Below are positions 1 to 6,220 of a stretch of DNA of 16,441 nucleotides, piece by piece (positions within the stretch are counted from its first letter, which is position 1; every line of letters begins with the position of its first letter). The notes below the pieces were generated by a model. The model did not search any database, was not told where the DNA came from, and saw only the letters and a list, made by a program, of their open reading frames with translations. The DNA comes from OMOG01 sp041485845 (GTDB lineage Bacteria; Acidobacteriota; Terriglobia; Bryobacterales; Bryobacteraceae). Both the position numbers and the translations under genes were made by a program. The stretch spans positions 1-16,441 of the forward strand of contig JBGPKH010000139.1 in assembly GCA_041485845.1 (NCBI GenBank), written 5' to 3'.

Positions 1-639
1 CCGGGCCGCCTGGTTCAGCGTGCGCGATCCTTGACTTCCGCCGGTGATCAGGACGTTCAGGACATTGCCGCGGGGCCTCGGCGGTATCCGAAAGAACTCT
101 TCGCGCACGGGCAGTCCCGTGGTCTCGGTGCGGCCCTTGGGAAAGTATCTGGCGGTCTCGGGAAACGAAATGAGCGCCCGCGAGACAAAGCGGCCAATCG
201 CGCGGTTGGTGAATCCGGGCACGGCGTTAGGCTCCATCACGACGACCGGAGTCCGGCCCAGAAGGGCCGCCATCACGGGAGGTCCGGCGACGTACCCGCC
301 CATGCTGAAGACGGCGGAGGCCTGGCGGGCGTATTTCAAGCAGCCCAGCGTGGTGAAGGGCAAATGGGCCAAGGTCGCCAGCTTTTGCCGCAAGCTCACG
401 CGATTCAATCCGCCGATCTCGATCTTTTTCAACTCAAATCGTTCCGCAGGAACCAACCTGGCTTCCAAACCTCGCTCCGTTCCTACAAAAAACACCTGAT
501 GCCCACGTTGCCTCAGCTCCCGCGCAACAGCCAGGGCGGGGATGACGTGGCCGCCAGTTCCGCCGCCGGCGAAGAGAAAGCAGGGGTTGGGGGTTAGGGG
601 TTGGGGGTTAGGGGCTGGAGGCTCGCTACGCTCGCTCAT
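1..639 (-). CDS. murG: MurG, lipid II synthase, N-terminal 213 residues (runs off the window)
   Basis: MurG is the peripheral membrane glycosyltransferase that moves GlcNAc from UDP-GlcNAc to lipid I, giving lipid II. The reading frame is open from position 639 to the window edge and covers the N-terminal domain: GGGTGGH at residues 25-31, GGYVAGP at 114-120, MEPNAVPG (the family's HEQN region, Glu136 kept) at 135-142, and GGSQGSR at 200-206 in the linker to the missing C-terminal domain. The only in-frame ATG before the glycine loop is at 639-637. It overlaps the stop of the four-helix-bundle gene as ATGA and lies in a repeat arm, so residues 1-19 or so (MSERSEPPAPNPQPLTPNP) are repeat-encoded and not MurG-like. 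True homology starts near CFLFAGGGTGG. An alternative non-ATG start inside the repeat cannot be excluded. The last gene of the visible dcw cluster. Confidence 0.95.
   Translation of the reverse strand, partial: MSERSEPPAPNPQPLTPNPCFLFAGGGTGGHVIPALAVARELRQRGHQVFFVGTERGLEARLVPAERFELKKIEIGGLNRVSLRQKLATLAHLPFTTLGCLKYARQASAVFSMGGYVAGPPVMAALLGRTPVVVMEPNAVPGFTNRAIGRFVSRALISFPETARYFPKGRTETTGLPVREEFFRIPPRPRGNVLNVLITGGSQGSRTLNQAAR
583..636 (+). repeat. Inverted arm A (G-tract repeat plus GCTCGCT motif)
   Basis: Reading on the plus strand, five G-tracts (583-586, 589-593, 597-600, 603-607, 611-614) alternate with TT and TTA. They are followed by CTGGAG and GCTCGCTACGCTCGCT (621-636). The arm is the inverted partner of 1006-1065. 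It lies inside the 5' end of murG and encodes its Pro/Asn-rich first residues. Five G-tracts of at least four with short loops fit the G-quadruplex pattern on the template strand for murG. Confidence 0.85.
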
Positions 640-1005
640 TCGCGCCTCACTAACGCGTCACGCAGCGCGTGTAACTGCTTCCCCAGAACCGCCGACTGCT
701 CCAGCGCCGAGTTCAACTCCGCCGACCCGACATAACCCAACCGGCACGCTATCTCCAACTGCGTCTGCACCTCCGCGAGCGAACCCTGCGCGATTGCAAC
801 ATACTTCAAATACTCCCTCCGTAGACGCCCGCGCATGACCCTCCGCAATGTTCGAAGGAATCGAAACCGCAGCCCGCCGCACCTGGCCGGTTAAGCCGTA
901 CAGCTCCGATTTCGGAAACTCACTCGAAATCCGATATACCAACTCGACGATATCCATTCCCCGCTGCCAAACATGCAAGTCGCGAAAATGGCTGACCTTC
1001 GACAT
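636..1005 (-). pseudogene. Four-helix-bundle protein (23S rRNA intervening-sequence protein family), frameshifted
   Basis: The first frame gives 63 residues typical of the S23/IVP four-helix-bundle family, with FRDLHVWQRGMDIVELVYR, FPKSELYGLTGQVRRAAVSI and PSNIAEGHARAST. It then turns to non-family sequence and stops at 658. The rest of the family pattern continues in another frame: REYLKYVAIAQGSLAEVQTQ, then LEIACRLGYV, ending RRE at 636. One extra base around 814-820 (GGAGGG run on the coding strand) explains the shift; without it the protein would be 122 residues, normal for the family. The family forms small helical bundles, includes the Avd accessory protein of diversity-generating retroelements, and has no settled general function. 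No reverse transcriptase is present here. The ATG directly follows the inner edge of arm B, and the restored stop overlaps the murG start (ATGA). It may be a real pseudogene or a sequencing error. Confidence 0.85.
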
Positions 1006-1065
1006 AGCGAGCGAAGCGAGCTTCTAATCCCCAACCCCTAATCCCCAACCCCTAACCCCTATCCC
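1006..1065 (-). repeat. Inverted arm B (G-tract repeat plus GCTCGCT motif)
   Basis: On the minus strand this reads GGGATAGGGGTTAGGGG, then further TTGGGG and ATTAGGGG units, then AGAAGCTCGCTTCGCTCGCT, and the ATG of the four-helix-bundle gene follows at once. It mirrors arm A at 583-636. The stop codon of ftsW (1061-1059, TAG) is formed by the first TAGGGG unit. At least five G-tracts lie on the coding strand, so the ftsW-murG transcript would carry a potential RNA G-quadruplex here. Confidence 0.85.
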
Positions 1066-2210
1066 GCATGTTCCGACACATTCATGAGGATTCCCAGCAG
1101 CACCAGCGTGCTCAGCAGCGAGCTCCCTCCGTAGCTGATCATCGGCAGGGGAATGCCTTTGGTCGGCATCATCCCCAGCACTACGCTCATATTGATGAAG
1201 CCTTGTACGACCACGACCACGGTGATGCCCAGCGCCAGGTAGCGGCCGAAATCATCGCCCATCAGCCAGGCGGCGCGCAGGCCGCGCCAGAAGATCACAC
1301 CGAAACCGATCAGCAGACCGGCGGCGCCGATCATCCCGAGCTCTTCCCCCACCACTGCATAAATAAAGTCCGTGTGCGCTTCCGGCAAATACAGCAGCTT
1401 CTGTTTGCCGTTCATGAGTCCGAGACCCGCCGGACCGCCGGCGCCCATCGCGATCTTCGCCTGGAGCGCCTGGTAGTTGGTGTCGCGCGTGGCCAGCGAC
1501 TTCTCCATCTGCGCCTTGATTTTGCCCTTCGGATCGAACTTGGCGACGATCTTGAACTGGGGATCGAAGAACCGCACTACGCGGGCGAGGCGATAGGGCG
1601 ATACGGCGATAAAAACGATCAGGCCCACGAAGGCCACGGCACCGACCACCGCGCAATAGCGCCATTCCAGTCCCGCGACGAAGAAGACCACTGCCGCGGT
1701 GGCGCCCAAAACCACCGCGGTGCCGAGGTCCGCTACCACGACGCCGAAAAGCAGGAATCCAACGGCCAAGGCCGCGGGCAACAAGGTGTACCGGCCGCTG
1801 TTGATGGCGGGCCGCTTCCACGTCACGAAGAATGCCAGGAAGAGCACCAGCGCGGGCTTCGCCAGTTCGGAGGGCTGCACGCCGATGGGACCGCCGAGAC
1901 GCAGCCAGCGGTGATGCCCGGCATCGAAGACGTATGCCGCCAGCAGCAGCAGCAGGGAGATTCCGATCGCTCCAAAGGCGATGGCGCTGTTGTTGAGCTT
2001 GCGGTAATTCATTTTCTTGAGCGTCATCATGGCGGCAATGGAGATCGCCGCCCACTCCACCTGGTGAATCACGAAGTACCAGCTCGAGTGGTAGCGCGGG
2101 TCCATCTTGGCCATGATCGAAGACGCGCTGTACAGGATCAGCAGGCCAAACGACACCAGTCCCAGCACGGTGACAAAGAGAGTCCAGTCGGTTTTGAGTT
2201 TTTGTGCCAT
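1059..2210 (-). CDS. ftsW: FtsW, SEDS-family septal peptidoglycan polymerase
   Basis: FtsW polymerises lipid II into glycan strands at the septum together with its class B penicillin-binding protein FtsI, also encoded in this cluster. The 383-residue protein is a multi-pass membrane protein of about ten segments. SEDS hallmarks are GVQPSELAKPALVLF near residues 110-124, LYLPEAHTDFIYAVVGEELG at 273-292 (Asp281 aligns with the essential Asp of E. coli FtsW), and KGIPLPMISYGGSSL at 351-365. The segment FDPQFKIVAKFDPKGKIKAQ (215-234) and what follows, up to QALQAKIAMGAGG, make the large loop about 20 residues longer than in the proteobacterial protein. The start lies 1 nt after the murD stop, so translation is probably coupled. 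The stop lies in a G-tract repeat. The genomic position in dcw favours FtsW over RodA. Confidence 0.95.
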   Translation of the reverse strand: MAQKLKTDWTLFVTVLGLVSFGLLILYSASSIMAKMDPRYHSSWYFVIHQVEWAAISIAAMMTLKKMNYRKLNNSAIAFGAIGISLLLLLAAYVFDAGHHRWLRLGGPIGVQPSELAKPALVLFLAFFVTWKRPAINSGRYTLLPAALAVGFLLFGVVVADLGTAVVLGATAAVVFFVAGLEWRYCAVVGAVAFVGLIVFIAVSPYRLARVVRFFDPQFKIVAKFDPKGKIKAQMEKSLATRDTNYQALQAKIAMGAGGPAGLGLMNGKQKLLYLPEAHTDFIYAVVGEELGMIGAAGLLIGFGVIFWRGLRAAWLMGDDFGRYLALGITVVVVVQGFINMSVVLGMMPTKGIPLPMISYGGSSLLSTLVLLGILMNVSEHAG

Positions 2211-2211
2211 A

Positions 2212-3555
2212 TCAGTTTTTGGTCTCTAGTTGGTTGACGATTTGCTTGAAGACCTCGCCGCGATGCTCGTAGCTCTTAAACTGGTCGAAGCTGGCGCACG
2301 CCGGAGCCAGCAGCACGGTGTCGCCCGCGTGGCCGTGGTGGTAAGCGTGCGCGATGGCTGCGTGGAGCGTCTGCGCATCGACCAGGGGCACCGCGCCCTG
2401 CAGTTGATCCGCGATTTTCGGGGCTGCTGCGCCGATGAGCAGGGCGGCGCGCGCCTTGGCCGCCAGCGGCGCGCGCAGCAGCGAGTAGTCCAGGCCTTTG
2501 TCCTTGCCGCCGAGGATCACCCACAGGCCGCCCTCGAATGCGTCGACGGCCTTGAGTGTGGCGTCCACGCTGGTGGCCTTGGAGTCGTTGTAGAAATCGA
2601 TGCCGCTCAGCTTGCGCACGAACTCCAGCCGGTGCTCCACCGCGCGGAAGGTGCGGACCGCGGCGGCAATCGCCTCGCGCGACACACCGGCACGGGCCGC
2701 CGCAATCGCCGCCGCCAGCACGTTCTCCACGTTGTGGCGTCCGCGGATGGGAATCTCGCCGGCTTCCATAAGCAGCTTGCCGTCGAGGATCAGCTTATCG
2801 GCGCACAGGCTGGCGCCGGGCGACACTTTGCGACGGCTGCTGAACCACTGCGGAGTGGCGGCGGTGTGGTCCGCATACGCCACGCACACGGGGTCGCCGG
2901 CGTTGAGAATCGCGAAATCGCCGGACCGCTGCGTCTCGAACAGGCGGCCCTTCGCCGCGGCGTATCGCTCGAAAGTGTGATGGCGGTCCAGGTGGTTCTG
3001 CGTCACGTTGAGCGCCAGGCCGATATGCGCGTGAAATTCGTGGATGGTTTCGAGTTGGAAGCTGGAGAGCTCGAGCACGTTCCAGCCGTCGTCGCATGAA
3101 GAAGCGATCATGGCAGTAGCGGGCGTTCCGATGTTTCCGCCGACCTGCACGGTCCAACCGGCTTGGCGAAGGACGTGGCCGATCAGGCTGGTGGTAGTGG
3201 TCTTGCCGTTGGAGCCGGTGATGCCGATATTCCGGCCCTTCAGAAAGGGCGCGGCCAGCTCGATCTCGCCGATCACGCGGGCGCCGCGGGCGCGGGCGGC
3301 TTCGAGCGGAGCGAGGTCGGCGGGCACGTCGGGCGACAGCACAATGAGATCGCATCCCTCGAACACTTCGGGTGACTGCCGCGCGAACGGGACATTCAGG
3401 CGCGCTAGCAGGTCGCGGGCTTCGGGCAGTTCCTCGAGCGGCTTCAGGTCGGTGGCGCGCACCACCGCGCCCTCACGCAGCAGCAGCTCCGCCGAAGCCA
3501 CGCCGGATTTCTTCATCCCAACCACCAATGTTTTCACACCCGCCAGCTCGTTCAC
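2212..3555 (-). CDS. murD: MurD, UDP-N-acetylmuramoyl-L-alanine:D-glutamate ligase
   Basis: MurD adds D-Glu to UDP-MurNAc-L-Ala with ATP in the cytoplasm. From the chosen GTG start the protein has 447 residues (E. coli MurD 438). It shows an N-terminal Rossmann domain (LAGVKTLVVGMKKSGVASAE, 4-23), the P-loop GSNGKTT at 114-120, the lysine that is carbamylated in Mur ligases (YAAAKGRLFE, Lys202), NDSKATSVDAT at 323-333, and the C-terminal signature LLAPACASFDQFKSYEHRGE near 415-434. The frame stays open far upstream into mraY, but that part is an out-of-frame reading. I chose GTG at 3555-3553 because homology begins right after it; GTG at 3537-3535 is the alternative. No strong ribosome binding site is visible. 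The gene follows mraY after a 65-nt spacer filled with palindromes and touches ftsW (1 nt). Confidence 0.95.
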   Translation of the reverse strand: MNELAGVKTLVVGMKKSGVASAELLLREGAVVRATDLKPLEELPEARDLLARLNVPFARQSPEVFEGCDLIVLSPDVPADLAPLEAARARGARVIGEIELAAPFLKGRNIGITGSNGKTTTTSLIGHVLRQAGWTVQVGGNIGTPATAMIASSCDDGWNVLELSSFQLETIHEFHAHIGLALNVTQNHLDRHHTFERYAAAKGRLFETQRSGDFAILNAGDPVCVAYADHTAATPQWFSSRRKVSPGASLCADKLILDGKLLMEAGEIPIRGRHNVENVLAAAIAAARAGVSREAIAAAVRTFRAVEHRLEFVRKLSGIDFYNDSKATSVDATLKAVDAFEGGLWVILGGKDKGLDYSLLRAPLAAKARAALLIGAAAPKIADQLQGAVPLVDAQTLHAAIAHAYHHGHAGDTVLLAPACASFDQFKSYEHRGEVFKQIVNQLETKN

Positions 3556-3572
3556 GCTAACCCCAATACAGA

Positions 3573-3620
3573 GGCAGGAGGCCGATTGACAATCGGCCGC
3601 AGGTTGACAACCTGCCCCAC
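3573..3620. repeat. REP-like double palindrome directly after the mraY stop codon
   Basis: Two adjacent hairpins share a TTG-A-CAA core: GGCCGATTGACAATCGGCC (3580-3598) and GCAGGTTGACAACCTGC (3599-3615). GGCAGG at 3573-3578 is the inverse of CCTGCC at 3611-3616. On the coding strand the mraY TGA is followed immediately by GTGGGGCAGG. The same palindrome occurs at 9871-9887. The repeat is non-coding and sits in the mraY-murD spacer. Such elements can act as transcript-stabilising hairpins. Confidence 0.85.
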
Positions 3621-4757
3621 TCATCTCAGCTTCAGGGTGGTCAGCGCAAACAGCGCCAGCACCAGCCCGGCGATCCAAAAACGCGCGATGATCTTCGATT
3701 CCGCCCACCCCAGCGCCTCGAAGTGATGGTGCAGCGGCGCCATCTTGAAAATGCGCTTGCCATGCCGCAGCTTGAAGCTGCCCACCTGGAGGATCACCGA
3801 AACCGCTTCCAGTATGAAGATGCCTCCGATGAACAGCAGCAGCACCTCCTGCTTGATCAGGACCGCCACCACTGCCATGGCCCCGCCGAGCCCGAGCGAT
3901 CCGACGTCCCCCATGAAAATCTCCGCTGGGTGGGCGTTGTACCAGAGGAAACCGAGACTGGCGCCGGTCATGGCGCCGCAGAAGATGGTCAGCTCCGCCG
4001 TGTTCTTGTTGCGCGCCAGTTGCAGGTACTCGGCCAGGGTGGCGTGGCCGCCGGCGTAAGTCAGCACAGTGAGCGCGCCGGCGGCAATCACCATCAGGCC
4101 GATGGCCAGTCCATCCAGACCATCGGTGAGGTTCACGGCATTCGACGCGAACACTACCACCAGCGCCACGAAAATGCAAAACGGCGCCACGCCCAGCAAA
4201 TAGGCCCAGGGGTTCCGCATCAGCGATTCGATCAGCAGGTTGGGCTGGAATTGCTTGGCGAACGGGATGTTCATGTTGGTGGAAAAGTCGCCGAAGGCCC
4301 GCATCACCAGCAGAATCGCGGAGAACAGGAAGCCCACGATGAACTGGTAAACCAGCTTGCGCTTGCCGGAGAGGCCGAGGTTGCGGCGTTTGGCGACCTT
4401 GGCGTAGTCGTCGAGAAAGCCGATCCAGCCGTAGCCCAGCAGGGCGGCGATGGCGATCCAGACGTAGGGAAAACGCAGGTCCGCCCACAGTAAGGTCGGG
4501 ATGACGATCGAGATGATGATGAGCACTCCGCCCATAGTGGGTGTGCCGGCCTTCTTCTGGTGCGACTTGGGACCCTCCTCGCGGATGTATTGGCCGATTT
4601 GAAACTCGCGCAGTTTGGCGATCAGCCAGGGCCCCAGCGCGACGCACAGAAACAGCGCGGTGAGACTGGCGAACGCGGTGCGGAAGGTGGTATAGCGAAA
4701 GACGCGGAACGGGCTGGCGTATCGGTAAAGCTGTTCGTAGAGCAAAAAGTAAAGCAT
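3621..4757 (-). CDS. mraY: MraY, phospho-MurNAc-pentapeptide translocase
   Basis: MraY transfers phospho-MurNAc-pentapeptide from the UDP nucleotide to undecaprenyl phosphate, making lipid I at the inner membrane. The product has 378 residues and about ten membrane segments, matching the family. Motifs in order: EGPKSHQKKAGTPTMGG at 61-77, the Mg-binding Asp pair in GFLDDYAKV (Asp116, Asp117), NAVNLTDGLDGLA at 206-218, EIFMGDVGSLGLG at 279-291, and PLHHHFE at 341-347. I chose the ATG at 4757-4755 (MLYFLLYEQLYRY, a typical MraY N terminus); the frame is open for 24 further codons upstream, but those read through the repeat and the murF end. A weak TTAGG lies 7 nt before the start, overlaps the murF stop and comes from the repeat. 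It sits between murF and murD, the usual dcw order. Confidence 0.97.
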   Translation of the reverse strand: MLYFLLYEQLYRYASPFRVFRYTTFRTAFASLTALFLCVALGPWLIAKLREFQIGQYIREEGPKSHQKKAGTPTMGGVLIIISIVIPTLLWADLRFPYVWIAIAALLGYGWIGFLDDYAKVAKRRNLGLSGKRKLVYQFIVGFLFSAILLVMRAFGDFSTNMNIPFAKQFQPNLLIESLMRNPWAYLLGVAPFCIFVALVVVFASNAVNLTDGLDGLAIGLMVIAAGALTVLTYAGGHATLAEYLQLARNKNTAELTIFCGAMTGASLGFLWYNAHPAEIFMGDVGSLGLGGAMAVVAVLIKQEVLLLFIGGIFILEAVSVILQVGSFKLRHGKRIFKMAPLHHHFEALGWAESKIIARFWIAGLVLALFALTTLKLR

Positions 4758-4764
4758 GGATGAC

Positions 4765-6171
4765 CTAAGGGGTAAGGGGCCGGGGGCCGGGCTCGCCGGA
4801 GCGCGAGTGGGCCGGGGAATCTGCCGCATCCCTGCCGCCGAGCAACCTCTCTAGCGCCCGCTCCACTCGCACACCTCTGGAGCCTTTGAAAAGGACGGCG
4901 TCGCCGGGGCGGGCCAGGCGGCGGACGAATTCGCCGGCTTCGCCGGGATCTTCGAAGAACCAGGCGGCGTCTCGCGGAAACTCTTCCACCATCGCGCGGG
5001 CGCTCCCGCGCACTCCTATCAGCAGGTCCACTCCGTGGGTCGCCGCGTAATGTCCCACCTGCCGATGCAACTCTTCAGCCGCATGTCCCAGTTCCAACAT
5101 CTCCCCCATGACGGCGATGCGCCGGGCGGCCGGAGTCTCCCGCAGAACATCGATCATGGCCTGCGCCGCCTCGGGGTTCGAATTGTAGCAATCGTTCCAG
5201 ACCAGGATGCCGTTGTGCTCCAGCTTTTCCCCACGCATCTGGCCCACCGCGAACGAGCGCACGGGTTCGCGCAGGCGCTCGGGCGAGATCCCGAAGACTT
5301 GCGCTACGGCGATAGCCGCCAGCAGGTTCAAGACCGCGTGCCGCCCCGTCAAGCCGGTCTCGAAATCCACGCCCAGCGCGCGAAAGCTGGTTCCCGCAGT
5401 CCCGTACTTCGCCGCTTCCGCGCGGACCTGCGCACATTCGGAGAATCCGAACGTGAGCGAGCGGCCGGGGTGCCCATCGCGGAACCGCAGCACCCGCGGA
5501 TCGTCGCCATTCAGCACCGCCACACCATCGCGCGGTAAGCCTTCGATCAGCTCGCGTTTGGCCGCGGCCACACCCTCGATGGAATCGAAAAACTCCACGT
5601 GCGCGTACCCCACGTTGGTCACCACGCCGATCTGCGGCGCGGCGATCGCGGCCAGCTCGCGGATCTCGCCGGCGTGATTCATGCCCATTTCCAGAACGCC
5701 GGCGCGGCAGTCATCGGGCAGACGCAAAATGGAAAGCGGCACGCCCACATGATTGTTGAAATTGGCCACCGTCCGACCCACTGGCAACTCCACGGAGAGG
5801 AGATGGGCGATGGCGTCTTTGGTCGTCGTCTTGCCTGCGCTGCCCGTCACGCCCACCACCTGTCCGCCCCACTCGCGGCGGGCCCACCGGCCGAGATCCT
5901 GTAACGCTCGCAGCGTGTCGCTCACCACCAGCTCGCCCGCGGCGCCAACGCCGGGCTTCACGACGGCGCGCTCAACAACCACGGCGGAAGCGCCCTTCTG
6001 GATGGCCGCCGGCACATAATCATGCCCGTCATGGTTGGGACCGCGCAGCGCAAAATACACATCTCCCGGCGCCTGTGTCCGCGTGTCCACACTCCACCCC
6101 GCGACCTTCACCGGGCGGGGCTCTCCGGACGCCCCCATGGCACGCGCTACTTCCTGTAAGTCCAAAGTCAT
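4765..6171 (-). CDS. murF: MurF, UDP-MurNAc-tripeptide:D-Ala-D-Ala ligase
   Basis: MurF adds D-Ala-D-Ala to complete the cytoplasmic UDP-MurNAc-pentapeptide. The 468-residue product has the Mur ligase order: an N-terminal domain (VAGWSVDTRTQAPGDVYFAL, 23-42), the P-loop GSAGKTT at 110-116, EMGMNHAGEI at 161-170, NDCYNSNPEA at 326-335, and KGSRGVRVERAL at 429-440. The ATG at 6171-6169 (MTLDLQEVARAMGA) is where homology begins; the frame continues upstream through the murE end, but that part is repeat-derived. GTG two codons earlier is an alternative. Residues after about 445 are not MurF-like, and the last ten (GEPGPRPLTP) are encoded by a GC-rich repeat that also supplies the TAG stop. Spacing is 40 nt after murE and 7 nt before mraY. 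Confidence 0.96.
   Translation of the reverse strand: MTLDLQEVARAMGASGEPRPVKVAGWSVDTRTQAPGDVYFALRGPNHDGHDYVPAAIQKGASAVVVERAVVKPGVGAAGELVVSDTLRALQDLGRWARREWGGQVVGVTGSAGKTTTKDAIAHLLSVELPVGRTVANFNNHVGVPLSILRLPDDCRAGVLEMGMNHAGEIRELAAIAAPQIGVVTNVGYAHVEFFDSIEGVAAAKRELIEGLPRDGVAVLNGDDPRVLRFRDGHPGRSLTFGFSECAQVRAEAAKYGTAGTSFRALGVDFETGLTGRHAVLNLLAAIAVAQVFGISPERLREPVRSFAVGQMRGEKLEHNGILVWNDCYNSNPEAAQAMIDVLRETPAARRIAVMGEMLELGHAAEELHRQVGHYAATHGVDLLIGVRGSARAMVEEFPRDAAWFFEDPGEAGEFVRRLARPGDAVLFKGSRGVRVERALERLLGGRDAADSPAHSRSGEPGPRPLTP
4767..4812 (+). repeat. Family-2 half copy at the murF-mraY junction
   Basis: The plus strand reads AAGGGGTAAGGGGCCGGGGG, then CCGGGCTCGCCGGAGCGCGAGT. That is a G-tract run followed by a GCTCGC element, in the same order and orientation as arm A at 583-636 but more diverged. 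It encodes the last residues and the stop codon of murF and lies 10 nt before the mraY start. Confidence 0.55.
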
Positions 6172-6197
6172 GTCCACGCATTGCGCCGGTCGAGGCT

Positions 6198-6220
6198 CTA
6201 ATCCCCAACCCCTAACCCCC
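6198..6220 (-). repeat. Family-2 half copy at the murE-murF junction
   Basis: The coding strand reads GGGGGTTAGGGGTTGGGG followed by ATTAGAGCCTCGA. This is almost the same as the start of arm B (GGGGTTAGGGGTTGGGGATT, then AGAAGCTCGC). The TAG of the TTAGGGG unit is the murE stop codon, and the G-tracts encode its last Gly residues. It fills most of the 40-nt spacer before murF. Confidence 0.8.

Larger units (their letters stand above)
583..1065. mobile_element. Candidate small inverted-repeat element carrying a four-helix-bundle gene
   Basis: A segment of about 480 bp lies between ftsW and murG. It consists of a four-helix-bundle reading frame between two inverted arms (583-636 and 1006-1065). 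Each arm has an inner GC-rich 16-mer (GCTCGCTACGCTCGCT and GCTCGCTTCGCTCGCT when read in the same direction, one mismatch) and an outer run of four to five G-tracts separated by TT, TTA or ATTA. Neighbouring spacers in the same operon hold a cargo-less version and half copies of the same sequence, which shows the repeat is dispersed. No transposase or target-site duplication is visible. The 23S rRNA intervening sequences of Leptospira and Coxiella carry the same protein family between complementary ends, so an intervening-sequence-like element is one reading. Mobility is inferred. Confidence 0.55.

Noticed and set aside
583..636. G-tract repeats as a CRISPR or simple microsatellite array
   Set aside because: There are no spacers of constant length, the units vary, and the tract is joined to a fixed GCTCGCT motif that occurs in inverted orientation elsewhere.
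31..838. Plus-strand reading frames over the murG region (up to 188 residues)
   Set aside because: They are antisense to a MurG frame with clear family motifs; composition is typical of GC-rich shadow frames.
636..1005. Four-helix-bundle gene as the Avd protein of a diversity-generating retroelement
   Set aside because: No reverse transcriptase, template repeat or variable repeat is visible within the window.
1068..2237. A 389-residue plus-strand frame antisense to ftsW
   Set aside because: Very rich in His, Gln, Arg and Gly with no hydrophobic core; it mirrors the ftsW codon pattern.
3556..4647. N-terminal extension that would make MurD an 811-residue protein
   Set aside because: The added part is an out-of-frame reading of mraY and the palindromic spacer; MurD homology starts near 3555.
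4758..4829. N-terminal extension of MraY
   Set aside because: Repeat-derived Pro/Ala-rich sequence overlapping murF; MraY-like sequence begins at 4757.
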